NCBI GenBank assembly: GCA_046729895.1
Contig: JBKPHP010000114.1
Location: forward strand, 1 to 13,083
Source of the DNA: DASXBA01 sp046729895
GTDB lineage: Bacteria > Actinomycetota > Thermoleophilia > Solirubrobacterales > Thermoleophilaceae
Length of the DNA: 13,083 bases
Reading direction: 5' to 3'
In this document: piece after piece, positions 1-7,180 of the stretch
How the letters are laid out: each line of letters begins with the position of its first letter
Numbering within the stretch: position 1 is the first letter of the stretch
Program-made: the position numbers and the translations under genes
The notes under the pieces: generated by a model
Databases searched by the model: none
What the model saw: only the letters and a program-made list of their open reading frames with translations
What the model was told of the DNA's origin: nothing

Positions 1-2
1 GC

Positions 3-386
3 GAGGGGGCGCTGCCATTCGAGGTCATCAACCGAACCGCCTCGGCCCACTTCACCGGCGGGATCCCGATCGGCGACAGCAGCGACAGCGGCGCCGTCGA
101 CCCCTACCAGCGCGTCTTCGGTCAGCCGGGTCTATACGTGATGGACGGGAGCGTGATGCCGGCCAACACCGGAGTGAACCCGTCGCTAACGATCACCGCC
201 TTGGCCGAGCGCGCCATGTCGCTTTGGCCGAACAAGGGAGACGCGGACACCAGGCCGCCCCTGGGCTCCGGGTACGAGCGCGTCGACCCGGTCATGCCGC
301 ACCGTCCGGTCGTGCCCGCAGGCGCTCCAGCCGAGCTGCGACTAGACGCGAAGAAGGCCGACGTCGTCCCCGAATACCCCTACTGA
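3..386 (+). CDS. GMC-family oxidoreductase, cholesterol-oxidase-like (C-terminal part)
   Basis: The reading frame is open from base 3 to a TGA at 384-386, so only the last ~127 residues lie in the window. They match the C-terminal part of the substrate domain of FAD-dependent GMC oxidases, closest to cholesterol oxidases. Visible motifs are NRTASAHFTGG, which holds the His equivalent to the cholesterol oxidase catalytic His; RVFGQPGLYVMDGS, the flavin-domain closing segment; and GVNPSLTITALAERA, which holds the Asn of the active-site pair. The family oxidises sterol or alcohol hydroxyls with FAD and oxygen or another acceptor. The tail after SLWPNKG is Pro/Arg rich and ends VPEYPY. A Rieske-type gene starts 26 nt downstream and is probably in the same operon, so it may be an electron acceptor or partner. 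The substrate cannot be told from this fragment; a sterol or other hydrophobic alcohol is inference. Confidence 0.85.
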   Translation, partial: EGALPFEVINRTASAHFTGGIPIGDSSDSGAVDPYQRVFGQPGLYVMDGSVMPANTGVNPSLTITALAERAMSLWPNKGDADTRPPLGSGYERVDPVMPHRPVVPAGAPAELRLDAKKADVVPEYPY

Positions 387-412
387 ACCGGGCCCGACAC
401 AAGGAGAAGACG

Positions 413-748
413 ATGACCGAGCTCGCTGCCGATGCCTTCCGTACGGTCGGCCCAGGTGAAGCGATCCCGAACGACTCCGTCGTTCCCTTCTACCTGGACG
501 ACGCCCAGGCACGGATCGCAATCACGCGTGTCGACGATCGCCTCTACGCGTTCGACGACATCTGTCCCTGCGCCGACGAGGGATGCCCGCTCTCCGGCGG
601 ACTGCTCACCGGGACGACGATCATGTGCCAATGCCACGGGTCCCGGTTCGACATCACCACCGGCGCCGTGATCAACGGTCCGGCAACAACTGCACTCAAC
701 GTGTACGAGGTGCAAGACGCCGAGGGCGGCATTCAAATCCGAGCCTGA
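413..748 (+). CDS. Rieske-type [2Fe-2S] ferredoxin with CxC first motif
   Basis: This 111-residue single-domain protein starts at the ATG at 413, 5 nt after an AAGGAG-like site. It has the Rieske fold signature: a YAFDDICPC loop, a PLSGGLL segment, and the second loop CQCHGSRFD. Classical Rieske domains bind the cluster with CxH and CxxH. Here the first pair is C51-P-C53 instead of Cys-x-His, and the second is C72-x-C-H75. C58 and C74 are further nearby cysteines. If C51, C53, C72 and H75 are the ligands, the cluster would be 3Cys-1His rather than 2Cys-2His. Small Rieske ferredoxins shuttle electrons to oxygenases or between flavoproteins. The gene sits between a GMC oxidase and two hydrolases, which suggests a role in a catabolic pathway. 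The fold assignment is confident; the ligand set and partner are inferred. Confidence 0.85.
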   Translation: MTELAADAFRTVGPGEAIPNDSVVPFYLDDAQARIAITRVDDRLYAFDDICPCADEGCPLSGGLLTGTTIMCQCHGSRFDITTGAVINGPATTALNVYEVQDAEGGIQIRA

Positions 749-759
749 CCTGCCCGCGG

Positions 760-777
760 GGGCCAGGGACTTGGCCC
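760..777. other. Short inverted repeat after the Rieske gene
   Basis: GGGCCA (760-765) and TGGCCC (772-777) can form a 6-bp stem with a 6-nt loop in the 77-nt gap between the Rieske stop and the next start. A competing stem pairs GCCCG (774-778) with CGGGC (787-791). No T-tract follows, so it may be a weak terminator or attenuator, or nothing. Confidence 0.25.
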
Positions 778-825
778 GGGAGTTAACGGGCGCGAAGGGT
801 GGCCAGGGCGCGGAGACTGCGGGGC

Positions 826-1650
826 ATGGCGACTACAACGACACTCCAAGTCCAGTTTCGGACCGTGGACGGAGTCCGGATCCGCTACGCCGACAGCGCC
901 GGCTCCCAGGACCCGGTGGTGCTGCTCACCAGTCCCTGGCCGGAGAGCGTGTACGCGTTCGCCCCTATGTGGGCCACGCTTGCCGAGCATGCCCGCCTGT
1001 TCGCCGTCGACCTGCCCGGGTTCGGCGCATCCGAACGCCGCGAGGACCTCCTGTCTCCGCGGGCGATGGGCGGGTTCCTGGCGCGGCTGATCGACGAGGT
1101 CGATCTGGGCAGGCCGCACATCGTCGCGCCGGACGTCGGGACCTCGGCCGCCCTGTTCGCCGCTGCCGCTCATCCGGAGCGGATCGCGAGCGTGATCGTC
1201 GGCACCGGCGGAGCTTCGGTCCCGCTCGACCTCGGTGAGCCGCTCGCGTCGTGGGTGCTCGACCCCGACCTCGACAAGTACCGTGAGATGCACCCGCGGG
1301 CGATCGTCGACGTGGCGGTCGACACGATCGCGGGCGGCGTCCCCGACGAGGTTCGCGCGGACTACCGGGACTGCTACGACGGCGACCGCTTCGTCGAGTC
1401 GATGCGGGATGTGCGCCGCTATCCCGAGGAGCTGCCCGAGCTCGCCAAGCTGCTGCCACAGATCGCGACGCCGGTCACGCTCATCAACGGCCGGCACGAC
1501 CGCGTCGTGCCGCTCGCCAACGCCGAGTTCCTCGACGAGCGGCTGCCCGACAGCCGCCTCGTGGTCATCGACGCCGGCCACTTCGTCTGGGAGGAGGCGC
1601 CGGAGGAGTACGCGTCGGCCACCCTCGACTCGGTCCGGGACGCGCGATGA
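826..1650 (+). CDS. Alpha/beta hydrolase with probable Asp nucleophile (dehalogenase/epoxide-hydrolase-like)
   Basis: This is a 274-residue alpha/beta-hydrolase. The ATG at 826 was chosen because it follows a GGAG at 812-815 and begins the usual first strand; an upstream GTG at 799 is also open. Visible motifs are LLTSPWPES (~33-41) for the oxyanion-hole turn, VDLPGFGASE (~61-70), and the nucleophile elbow APDVGTS, where D103 takes the place of the Ser of esterases. The likely acid is D225 in NGRHDRVVP and the base is H252 in DAGHFVWEE. An Asp-Asp-His triad is characteristic of haloalkane dehalogenases and epoxide hydrolases, which form an ester intermediate on Asp. Its substrate is unknown. 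Its stop overlaps the start of the next hydrolase gene (ATGA), so the two are translationally coupled. It could also be a non-dehalogenase member of that subfamily; I recognise the fold and triad only. Confidence 0.85.
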   Translation: MATTTTLQVQFRTVDGVRIRYADSAGSQDPVVLLTSPWPESVYAFAPMWATLAEHARLFAVDLPGFGASERREDLLSPRAMGGFLARLIDEVDLGRPHIVAPDVGTSAALFAAAAHPERIASVIVGTGGASVPLDLGEPLASWVLDPDLDKYREMHPRAIVDVAVDTIAGGVPDEVRADYRDCYDGDRFVESMRDVRRYPEELPELAKLLPQIATPVTLINGRHDRVVPLANAEFLDERLPDSRLVVIDAGHFVWEEAPEEYASATLDSVRDAR

Positions 1651-2498
1651 ACACCGCAAGCGCGGAGATCGGCCACAACGACGCCGAGACGCTGTCCGTC
1701 GAGGCCGCGGGTCTCGAGTTCGCCTACCGCCGCTTCGGGAGCCCGGGAGAGCTGCCGCTCGTGATGCTCCAGCACTTCCGCGGCAACCTCGACAACTGGG
1801 ATCCGGCCGTGACCGACGCGCTCGCCGCGGCGCGCGAGGTCATCCTGGTCGACTACCCGGGCGTCGGCTCGTCGAGCGGCCACTTCGGCCCGGCGATCGC
1901 CGACGCCGGGCGGCAGATGATCGCCTTCGCGGACGCGCTCGGCCTCGTGGGGATCGACCTTCTCGGGTTCTCGATCGGCGGCTTCGTCGCGCAGGAGATC
2001 GCGCTCATACGGCCGACACTCGTCCGGCGACTGGTACTGGCTGCAACCGGTCCGAAGGGCGCGCCGGGAATGCACGGCTGGCGCGAGGACATCGCAGCCG
2101 CCGCCCGCGGCGAGAGCAAGCCGGAGAACCTGCTCTACATCATGTTCGCGCCCACCGAGGCGAGCCAGGCGAAGGGAATGGAGTTCCTCGGCCGCTTCAT
2201 GCAGCGCCAGGAGGGACGCGACGCACCGACGAGCGACGCCGCGCGCGACGCGCAATATGACGCCATCGTCGAGTGGGGGATCCCGGACCACGCTGCGCTG
2301 CAGCGGCTGACGGGGATCCAGAGCCCGACGCTGGTCATCCAGGGCGACGGCGACCTGATGATCCCCGCCAAGCTCAGTCAGCTGATGGCCGGCCTGATCC
2401 CGGACGCGCAGATCCGGATCTACCCCGACGCGGCGCACGGCTTCCTGTTCCAGTACCCGGCCGAGGTCGCGGCCGAAGTCAACGCATTCCTCAGCTAG
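1647..2498 (+). CDS. Alpha/beta hydrolase with Ser nucleophile
   Basis: This 283-residue alpha/beta-hydrolase starts at the ATG at 1647, which overlaps the upstream stop by 4 nt. The nucleophile elbow is GFSIGG with S109. The likely acid is D236 in QGDGDLMIP and the base is H264 in DAAHGFLFQ. The oxyanion-hole segment QHFRGNLDNWD (~42-52) replaces the common HG motif. The cap region runs roughly 135-215. The family includes carboxylesterases, C-C bond hydrolases of the MhpC type and non-haem haloperoxidases. Which of these applies cannot be told from sequence alone. Coupling to a second hydrolase with a different nucleophile suggests two consecutive steps on related intermediates, which is inference. 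The 3' end overlaps the convergent LuxR gene by 8 nt. Confidence 0.88.
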   Translation: MNTASAEIGHNDAETLSVEAAGLEFAYRRFGSPGELPLVMLQHFRGNLDNWDPAVTDALAAAREVILVDYPGVGSSSGHFGPAIADAGRQMIAFADALGLVGIDLLGFSIGGFVAQEIALIRPTLVRRLVLAATGPKGAPGMHGWREDIAAAARGESKPENLLYIMFAPTEASQAKGMEFLGRFMQRQEGRDAPTSDAARDAQYDAIVEWGIPDHAALQRLTGIQSPTLVIQGDGDLMIPAKLSQLMAGLIPDAQIRIYPDAAHGFLFQYPAEVAAEVNAFLS

Positions 2499-5280
2499 GG
2501 ATCAGCTCCGACTCGGAGGTCGGCAACGTGCTCCCAAGCTCCCGGCGGGAGCGGATCCCGAGCTTTGTGAACACCTTGCGCAGGTGCCACTCGACGGTGC
2601 GCGGGCTGAGGAATAGCCGCGCGCCGATCTCGGGGTTGGAGAGGCCGTCGCGGGCGAGCTGCGCGATCTGCCGCTCCTGAGCCGTGAGCTCGTCGCGCGT
2701 CTCGGCGGTCCGCTTGCGCACCGTCTCGCCGCTCGCTTCCAGCTCGATGCGCGCACGCTCGGCGAACGCTTCCATGCCAATCGTCGTGAACAGGTCGTGG
2801 GCCTGGTGAAGTTGGATGCGCGCATCCACCCGGCGGTTCGCTCGACGCAGCCATTCACCGTAAAGGAGGTGGGCACGGCCGAGCTCCGGACGGAGTCGCG
2901 TCTCCCCTAGCCGCTCCACCGCCTCCTGAAACAGCCGCCCCGCCTCCTCGCCATCGCTCAGTAGGGCGCTGCCACGCGCCACCATTCCGAGCCCCCATTC
3001 GGTGGGGCTCGCCTGCGCATGTTCGGCAAGTCGGCCGAGAGCATCCCTTGCCATCGCCGTCTGCTCGCTCCTGCTTGCGGCTTCGATCAGCTCGCTCAGC
3101 GCCCAGGCGGAGACGAACAGCTCCGGTGCGTCGTCGCTGGCGTCCTTGGCCGCTGCCATAGCCGCCTCGTAGCGGCCGAGACCGTTGAGCAGAATCGCGC
3201 TCGCCCAGCGTGCGTACTGGACCGCGGTCCCCTGGCCCCCGGCCGTGGCGTCGCTGACGGTTGCGTCGATCAGCCTGGAGGCCTCGGCTTCACGTCCCCG
3301 CAGGCCTGCAAGTACGAGGGCGCCGTAGGGCAGGACGCCCGTGCCCGTCGCCTCCACTACGGCGTCGGCCTCGGCGATAAGGAGCGACGCCTTGGCGAAG
3401 TCTCCGCCCAGCGCCAGTGCCTGGGCCAGGACATTGGCGCCGACGGTAAGCACGGCCAGCGCCCCCGACTCGCGGGCGAGCTCGACCTCGCGGCTCGCGA
3501 TCGCGAGGCAGGTCTCGTAATCCCACACGGTGACGGCAGCCGCTGTCGCGAGCCATCCCCAGCGGAGCACTTCCTCGAGCGAGACCTCATTATCGGCGAA
3601 GCCGCTCGCAGCACGCCGCAGAACCGGGGCGGCTTCCGCGCGTCCGTCAGTGAGCAACAGCCCGAACCCGTCGAGCAGCAGATCGGAAGGGCTCAGACCG
3701 CCCGCCGGGCGGGGAGCCGCGCGCGCCTCCCTGGAGAAGTCGCGCAGGTCACCCGCGCTCGCGAGCCTTCCGGCGAAAAGAGCGGCACTCCAGGCGTCCA
3801 GATAGGTCTCGCGCGCGAGCTCCGGATCGAGGGGCTCGAGCGTCTTGGCCGCCCTCAGCAGCAGTGGCGGAGCATCGCTGCCGCGGCTCTGGGCATACGC
3901 AGCCTCGGCGCGCAGAAGATCCACCCGGGCGCGCTGCAAGTCGTCGAGCGACCCCGCCTCCGCCGCGGCCAGCAGCCCGAGAGCTTCATTGAACGCTCCC
4001 GCCTCCAAGCTGGCATGGGCAGCGGCGAGCGCGCGATCCGCGCGTCTGGCGATATCGCCCGTCAGGGCGACGGCACGCTGAAGAAACGCGGCCGCCGCCG
4101 CGAGCCCTCCACGCGCTTGCGCGCGGCCCGCCGAGCGCTCGAGCTCCAGCGCGACCTCCTCATCGGGCCCGTGCGCCGCTGAGGCGAGATGCCAGGCCCG
4201 GCGATCCGGGTCGGCCTCCCGGTCGGTTGCCTCTGCCAGCACCAGGTGCACCGCCCGGCGGTCCTGTACAGACGCCGAACGGTAGATCGCCGACCGCACC
4301 AGCGGATGGCGGAACGTCACGCGGCCGCCGATCGTCAGCAGTCCATCCTCCTCCGCCGAGGCGGCCGCCGAAACCTTGACGCCGAGTTGCTCGCCCGCCC
4401 GCCACATCAGCAGCGGATCCCCAACCGGGTCCGCCGCCGCGACCAATAGCAGCAACCGCGTGTCCTCCGGGAGCGACTCGAGCCGCCGCAAGAAGCTCTC
4501 CTCGATCCGCCCCGGCAGCCCGTGGGGGGCCGAAAGGCCGAACCCGCCCGCCAACTCGGTGGCCGTCAACCCTCGCGGCAGCTCGAGCAGCGCGAGCGGG
4601 TTGCCCCGAGTCTCGGCCACGATCCGGTCGCGCACCTGCTCGTCCAGACCACCCGGGAACCCCGACGAGAGCAGCGCACGCGCGTCGTCCTCCCCGAGCC
4701 CCCCGACTACGAGCTCCGGCAGCCCGGCGAGCTCATGCACGGCGCTCGGCTCGCGAGCCGCGAACACCATTCCCACCGGCTCCGCCTCCAAGCGGCGTGC
4801 GACGAACGACAGGACCTGAGCGGATTCCCGGTCGAGCCACTGCACGTCGTCGACCACGCACACGAGCGGCCGCTCCTCGGCAGCATCGGACAGCAGGCTG
4901 AGCGCAGCTAGACCGAGCAGGAAGCGATCCGGAGCAGGTCCCTCGGCCAACCCGAACGCCAGCCGAAGCGCATCCCGCTGCGGAGCCGGGAGATTCTCGA
5001 CCCGCTCCAGCATCGACGCGCCCAGGAGCTGCTGCAACCCGGCCAGCGGCAGTTCCATCTCCGACTCGACGCCACCCGCCCGCGCCACCCGGCACCCCGA
5101 TGAGCGCTCCACCAAGTAGTCGAGCAGGACTGACTTCCCGACCCCCGACTCGCCGCGCAAAACCAGCACCGAGCTCCGGCCCGAGCGGACATCCTCGACC
5201 ACTGTGTCGAGCGCAGCGCTTTCGGCGCGGCGGCCGCACAGCCGTGGCGCGCCCCGCTCGCCAGGCAGGCCACCGGTCAC
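2491..5280 (-). CDS. LuxR-family transcriptional regulator with N-terminal ATPase (LAL/MalT-like)
   Basis: This is a 929-residue regulator. The start is a GTG at 5280, with GGAGG at 5286-5290 5 nt upstream. An N-terminal STAND/AAA ATPase has Walker A GESGVGKS (43-50) and Walker B VCVVDDVQWLD (140-150). A long alpha-helical, TPR-like middle (~330-850) rich in Ala, Leu and Arg is the usual place for ligand or partner sensing. The C-terminal LuxR helix-turn-helix spans ~865-915, with LTAQERQIAQLA, GLSNPEIGARLFLS and RTVEWHLRKVFTKLGI. Large LuxR ATPases of this class act as ligand-gated activators of catabolic or antibiotic operons. Its end is convergent with, and overlaps by 8 nt, the hydrolase operon, so that cluster is a plausible but unproven target. 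No receiver domain and no membrane segment are seen, so it should be cytosolic. Confidence 0.93.
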   Translation of the reverse strand: MTGGLPGERGAPRLCGRRAESAALDTVVEDVRSGRSSVLVLRGESGVGKSVLLDYLVERSSGCRVARAGGVESEMELPLAGLQQLLGASMLERVENLPAPQRDALRLAFGLAEGPAPDRFLLGLAALSLLSDAAEERPLVCVVDDVQWLDRESAQVLSFVARRLEAEPVGMVFAAREPSAVHELAGLPELVVGGLGEDDARALLSSGFPGGLDEQVRDRIVAETRGNPLALLELPRGLTATELAGGFGLSAPHGLPGRIEESFLRRLESLPEDTRLLLLVAAADPVGDPLLMWRAGEQLGVKVSAAASAEEDGLLTIGGRVTFRHPLVRSAIYRSASVQDRRAVHLVLAEATDREADPDRRAWHLASAAHGPDEEVALELERSAGRAQARGGLAAAAAFLQRAVALTGDIARRADRALAAAHASLEAGAFNEALGLLAAAEAGSLDDLQRARVDLLRAEAAYAQSRGSDAPPLLLRAAKTLEPLDPELARETYLDAWSAALFAGRLASAGDLRDFSREARAAPRPAGGLSPSDLLLDGFGLLLTDGRAEAAPVLRRAASGFADNEVSLEEVLRWGWLATAAAVTVWDYETCLAIASREVELARESGALAVLTVGANVLAQALALGGDFAKASLLIAEADAVVEATGTGVLPYGALVLAGLRGREAEASRLIDATVSDATAGGQGTAVQYARWASAILLNGLGRYEAAMAAAKDASDDAPELFVSAWALSELIEAASRSEQTAMARDALGRLAEHAQASPTEWGLGMVARGSALLSDGEEAGRLFQEAVERLGETRLRPELGRAHLLYGEWLRRANRRVDARIQLHQAHDLFTTIGMEAFAERARIELEASGETVRKRTAETRDELTAQERQIAQLARDGLSNPEIGARLFLSPRTVEWHLRKVFTKLGIRSRRELGSTLPTSESELIPS

Positions 5281-5607
5281 CCTAACCTCCGCACCTTTCC
5301 GTCGAAGCGGGGCAGCGCGACCGCGATCACCGGGTCGCGCTCCTGCTGCGTGCTGCGTGCGTTGTAGCGCCCATACCGCCCCAAAGCTCGGGAGGCAGGA
5401 TCCATCCTCTCAGGTGCGACGTGAAGAAACCGTCAATTTCTTGTGATCGAGCGTCCCGCAGCGTGGCGGGCGGGCCGCCATGCTGCGCGCTTTGAACGAC
5501 TACGGGATCGGGAGACCAGGGCGCTGGACCCGGGTGGTCCCGGGCGCGACGTGCGGGCGGGACGATCAGGATTCGTGCCCACACCCACCACCCCGAAGGA
5601 GCGCCCC
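5281..5607. promoter_or_regulatory. Divergent intergenic region between the LuxR regulator and the DUF1330 gene
   Basis: This is 327 nt without a convincing gene. It holds the LuxR ribosome-binding site (GGAGG on the - strand, 5286-5290) and the DUF1330 site (AAGGAG, 5596-5601). It must carry divergent promoters. I see a -35-like TTGACG on the - strand near 5430-5436 but no good -10 at the right distance. Short tandem TGCTGCG copies occur near 5342-5357. No operator-like palindrome stands out. Confidence 0.4.
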
Positions 5608-5894
5608 ATGGCCGCCTACTTCCTGTTCGACAACGTCGAGGTCAGTGATCCCGCCCCGCTCGCCCGCTACGTCCAGGAAGCGGCAAAAATTGCCGCCGAG
5701 CACGGCGGCCGGTATGTGGTGATGGACGCCGTCCCCGAGGTCGTGGAGGGCGTCCCGGCCTCAGGTCGGTGGTGCTGATGGAGTTTCCCGACGGCGACAG
5801 CGCGCGCGCCTGGTACGAGTCGCCCGCCTACCAGCCACTCAAAGCGATCCGCCACGGCGCGGTGCGAAACAACGCCGTGCTGATCGCCAGCTGA
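5608..5894 (+). pseudogene. DUF1330 family protein, interrupted by one frameshift
   Basis: The ATG at 5608 follows AAGGAG at 5596-5601. The first frame gives MAAYFLFDNVEVSDPAPLAR and continues to VVEGVPA, then hits TGA at 5776-5778. In a second frame, from about 5763, the family pattern resumes as RSVVLMEFPDGDSARAW, then WYESPAYQPLKAIRHGA and a stop at 5892-5894. Restoring one missing base near 5755-5765 gives ~95 residues, the normal length of DUF1330 proteins. These are small dimeric ferredoxin-like (dimeric alpha/beta barrel) proteins of unsettled function. As written, the gene yields a 56-residue truncated product. A sequencing error is as likely as a real mutation, because the rest of the gene is well preserved. 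Confidence 0.8.
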
Positions 5895-5978
5895 CAACCT
5901 GGGCGAACGAGTGGCCGCCTTTCGTCCTGGCGGTCGAAACCACGGGGAAGCTAGGGCGGATTGCTCCGGGCTGCCCGG

Positions 5979-6563
5979 CTACGCCGGGGGGAGCATGTCG
6001 AGCGACTCGAGCTCGAATCGCAGTTGCTCGACGATCACGTGGCTACGCCCGAGCGAGCGCTCCAGTATCGACAAGCTCGCCCGATAGTGAGCGAGCTTCA
6101 ACTCCGCCTCCTCGCCCGGCAAACCGCAGCTCAGCCGCAGCCGCAGCTCTCGCGCCTTCGAGACCTTGTCGGCCGCAAACACGGCAGCGGCCTGCCCGGA
6201 GCCGCTGGCAACCTGGGAACGCAGGGCGGCCTTGCGCGCCTGCACGTCCTCGATCGAAGGGTTCTCGCTGACTGTGCGGACGAGCGCGCAGATTTCGGCG
6301 CCGAAGCGCTCCTCCAGCTCCGCGTGGTCGGTGTCTGTCTGCTCGAGCACGTCGTGCAGGACACCCGCAGCGACGACGGGGTCGGGGTAGCCCGCGAGAT
6401 TCAAGACAGAGCCGACCTCGAGCGGATGAAGCACGAACGGGGCCTGGTCGCCTTCGCGACGTTGGCCCGCATGGCGTTCGAGGGCGAACTCCAGCCCGGC
6501 ACCGGTAAGCGGGAGCCGCTCTAGGAACGACGGCTGAACCTCGCTGAGCTGGGCGGTTGGCAC
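5979..6563 (-). CDS. HD-domain phosphohydrolase, SpoT/MESH1-like
   Basis: This 194-residue protein consists of one HD domain in the RelA/SpoT hydrolase style. Metal-binding residues are visible in the expected order: H31 in ALERHAGQ, H70-D71 in VLHDVLEQTDT, and D132 in FAADKVSKA. HPLEVGSVL (46-54) matches the hydrolase helix of SpoT-type enzymes. There is no synthetase, TGS or ACT domain, so it is a stand-alone hydrolase of the small alarmone hydrolase (MESH1) size. Such enzymes remove pyrophosphate from (p)ppGpp or act on NADPH; which applies here is not decidable from the sequence. The start is taken as a GTG at 6563 with no clear ribosome-binding site, so it could lie further in. It converges with the DUF1330 gene across an 84-nt gap that has only weak stem potential. 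Confidence 0.85.
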   Translation of the reverse strand: MPTAQLSEVQPSFLERLPLTGAGLEFALERHAGQRREGDQAPFVLHPLEVGSVLNLAGYPDPVVAAGVLHDVLEQTDTDHAELEERFGAEICALVRTVSENPSIEDVQARKAALRSQVASGSGQAAAVFAADKVSKARELRLRLSCGLPGEEAELKLAHYRASLSILERSLGRSHVIVEQLRFELESLDMLPPA

Positions 6564-6888
6564 TGTTGGGAGTTTTCACCGGGGTGCGGCCCCCCTTCAA
6601 ACTGGCACTCTCGGAATTTGCGCATTTTTTTCGATGGCTCCTGCTCTCCACGCCCTGCTGCTGTTCCGACGCGAGCGACTACACCAACAAGACATCGGAC
6701 CCGGCGCCTGCTATGGACGGACTCCGCGCGGGGCGAGCCCTCGGGACGACCGACGACCGGCGGCCGCAACAATCGCCGCGGATGAGTGCGCAGCGCGACA
6801 CGAGCGGACGAGCCGCAGGCGGGCCGGCGCGGCGGCGAATCTAGCCCGCGCCGACCGGCGGCGCGGGCGACCCGAGGAGGTCGAGCTC
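6564..6888. promoter_or_regulatory. Divergent intergenic region, no gene seen
   Basis: This 325-nt stretch separates the HD gene (-) from the small zinc-motif gene (+). It contains the least GC-rich part of the window, including a run of seven T at 6625-6631, and probably carries the HD gene promoter. Near the right end GAGGAGG (6874-6880) is the ribosome-binding site of the next gene. Open frames exist here but have no recognisable family pattern and are Arg/Ala/Pro rich, as expected from chance in GC-rich DNA. Confidence 0.4.
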
Positions 6889-7170
6889 GTGTCGAACCGT
6901 CACCGTCATTCGCGCGCCCTCGTGCGCCACCACTTCGTCCGCGTCGCGCTCGCGCGCAGGCGCGCCTATCTCGATCTGATGGCGGGCCTGCCGCCGGACG
7001 AGACCCCGGTCGATCTGTCGCTCGGCCGCTTCGCCGATGAGCAGCCCCACCTCGGCTGCCACCGGCCGCGCTGCGGGCTCTGCCACCCCGACTAGCGCTG
7101 GCACCGCGGCGCCGACCGGCTCGCGGCCAAGCGCGCCTGGCAGCAGGACTGGATCGACGAGCTGCCCTAG
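6889..7170 (+). pseudogene. Small Cys/His zinc-motif protein with an in-frame amber codon
   Basis: A GTG at 6889 lies 8 nt after GAGGAGG. The frame gives 68 residues ending GCHRPRCGLCHPD, then TAG at 7093-7095. Translation of the same frame past TAG gives RWHRGADRLAAKRAWQQDW and a second TAG at 7168-7170, with no change of frame. The Lys/Arg/Trp-rich tail looks like coding sequence, so the original protein was probably ~93 residues. C57, C62, C65 and H66 form a compact metal-site pattern (C-x4-C-x2-CH). The N-terminus is strongly basic (RHRHSRALVRHH), suggesting nucleic-acid binding, which is inference. I recognise it as a type of small conserved actinobacterial hypothetical protein but know no function. 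It may be a pseudogene, a truncated but working protein, or a single-base error. Confidence 0.55.
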
Positions 7171-7180
7171 CCGCCGGCGC

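Noticed and set aside
3019..4182. Long + strand frame of 387 codons inside the regulator region
   Set aside because: It lies wholly opposite the well-supported LuxR ATPase gene, has no domain pattern, and is Arg/Gly/Pro rich as expected of a shadow frame.
5963..5994. Stem between GCTCC and GGAGC as a terminator for the DUF1330 and HD genes
   Set aside because: Only 5 clean base pairs, no T-tract, and it lies partly within the HD gene's last codons.
6603..6621. TGGCAC followed by TTGC, resembling a sigma-54 promoter
   Set aside because: The gap is 9 nt instead of 5, and this type of actinomycete is not expected to use sigma-54.
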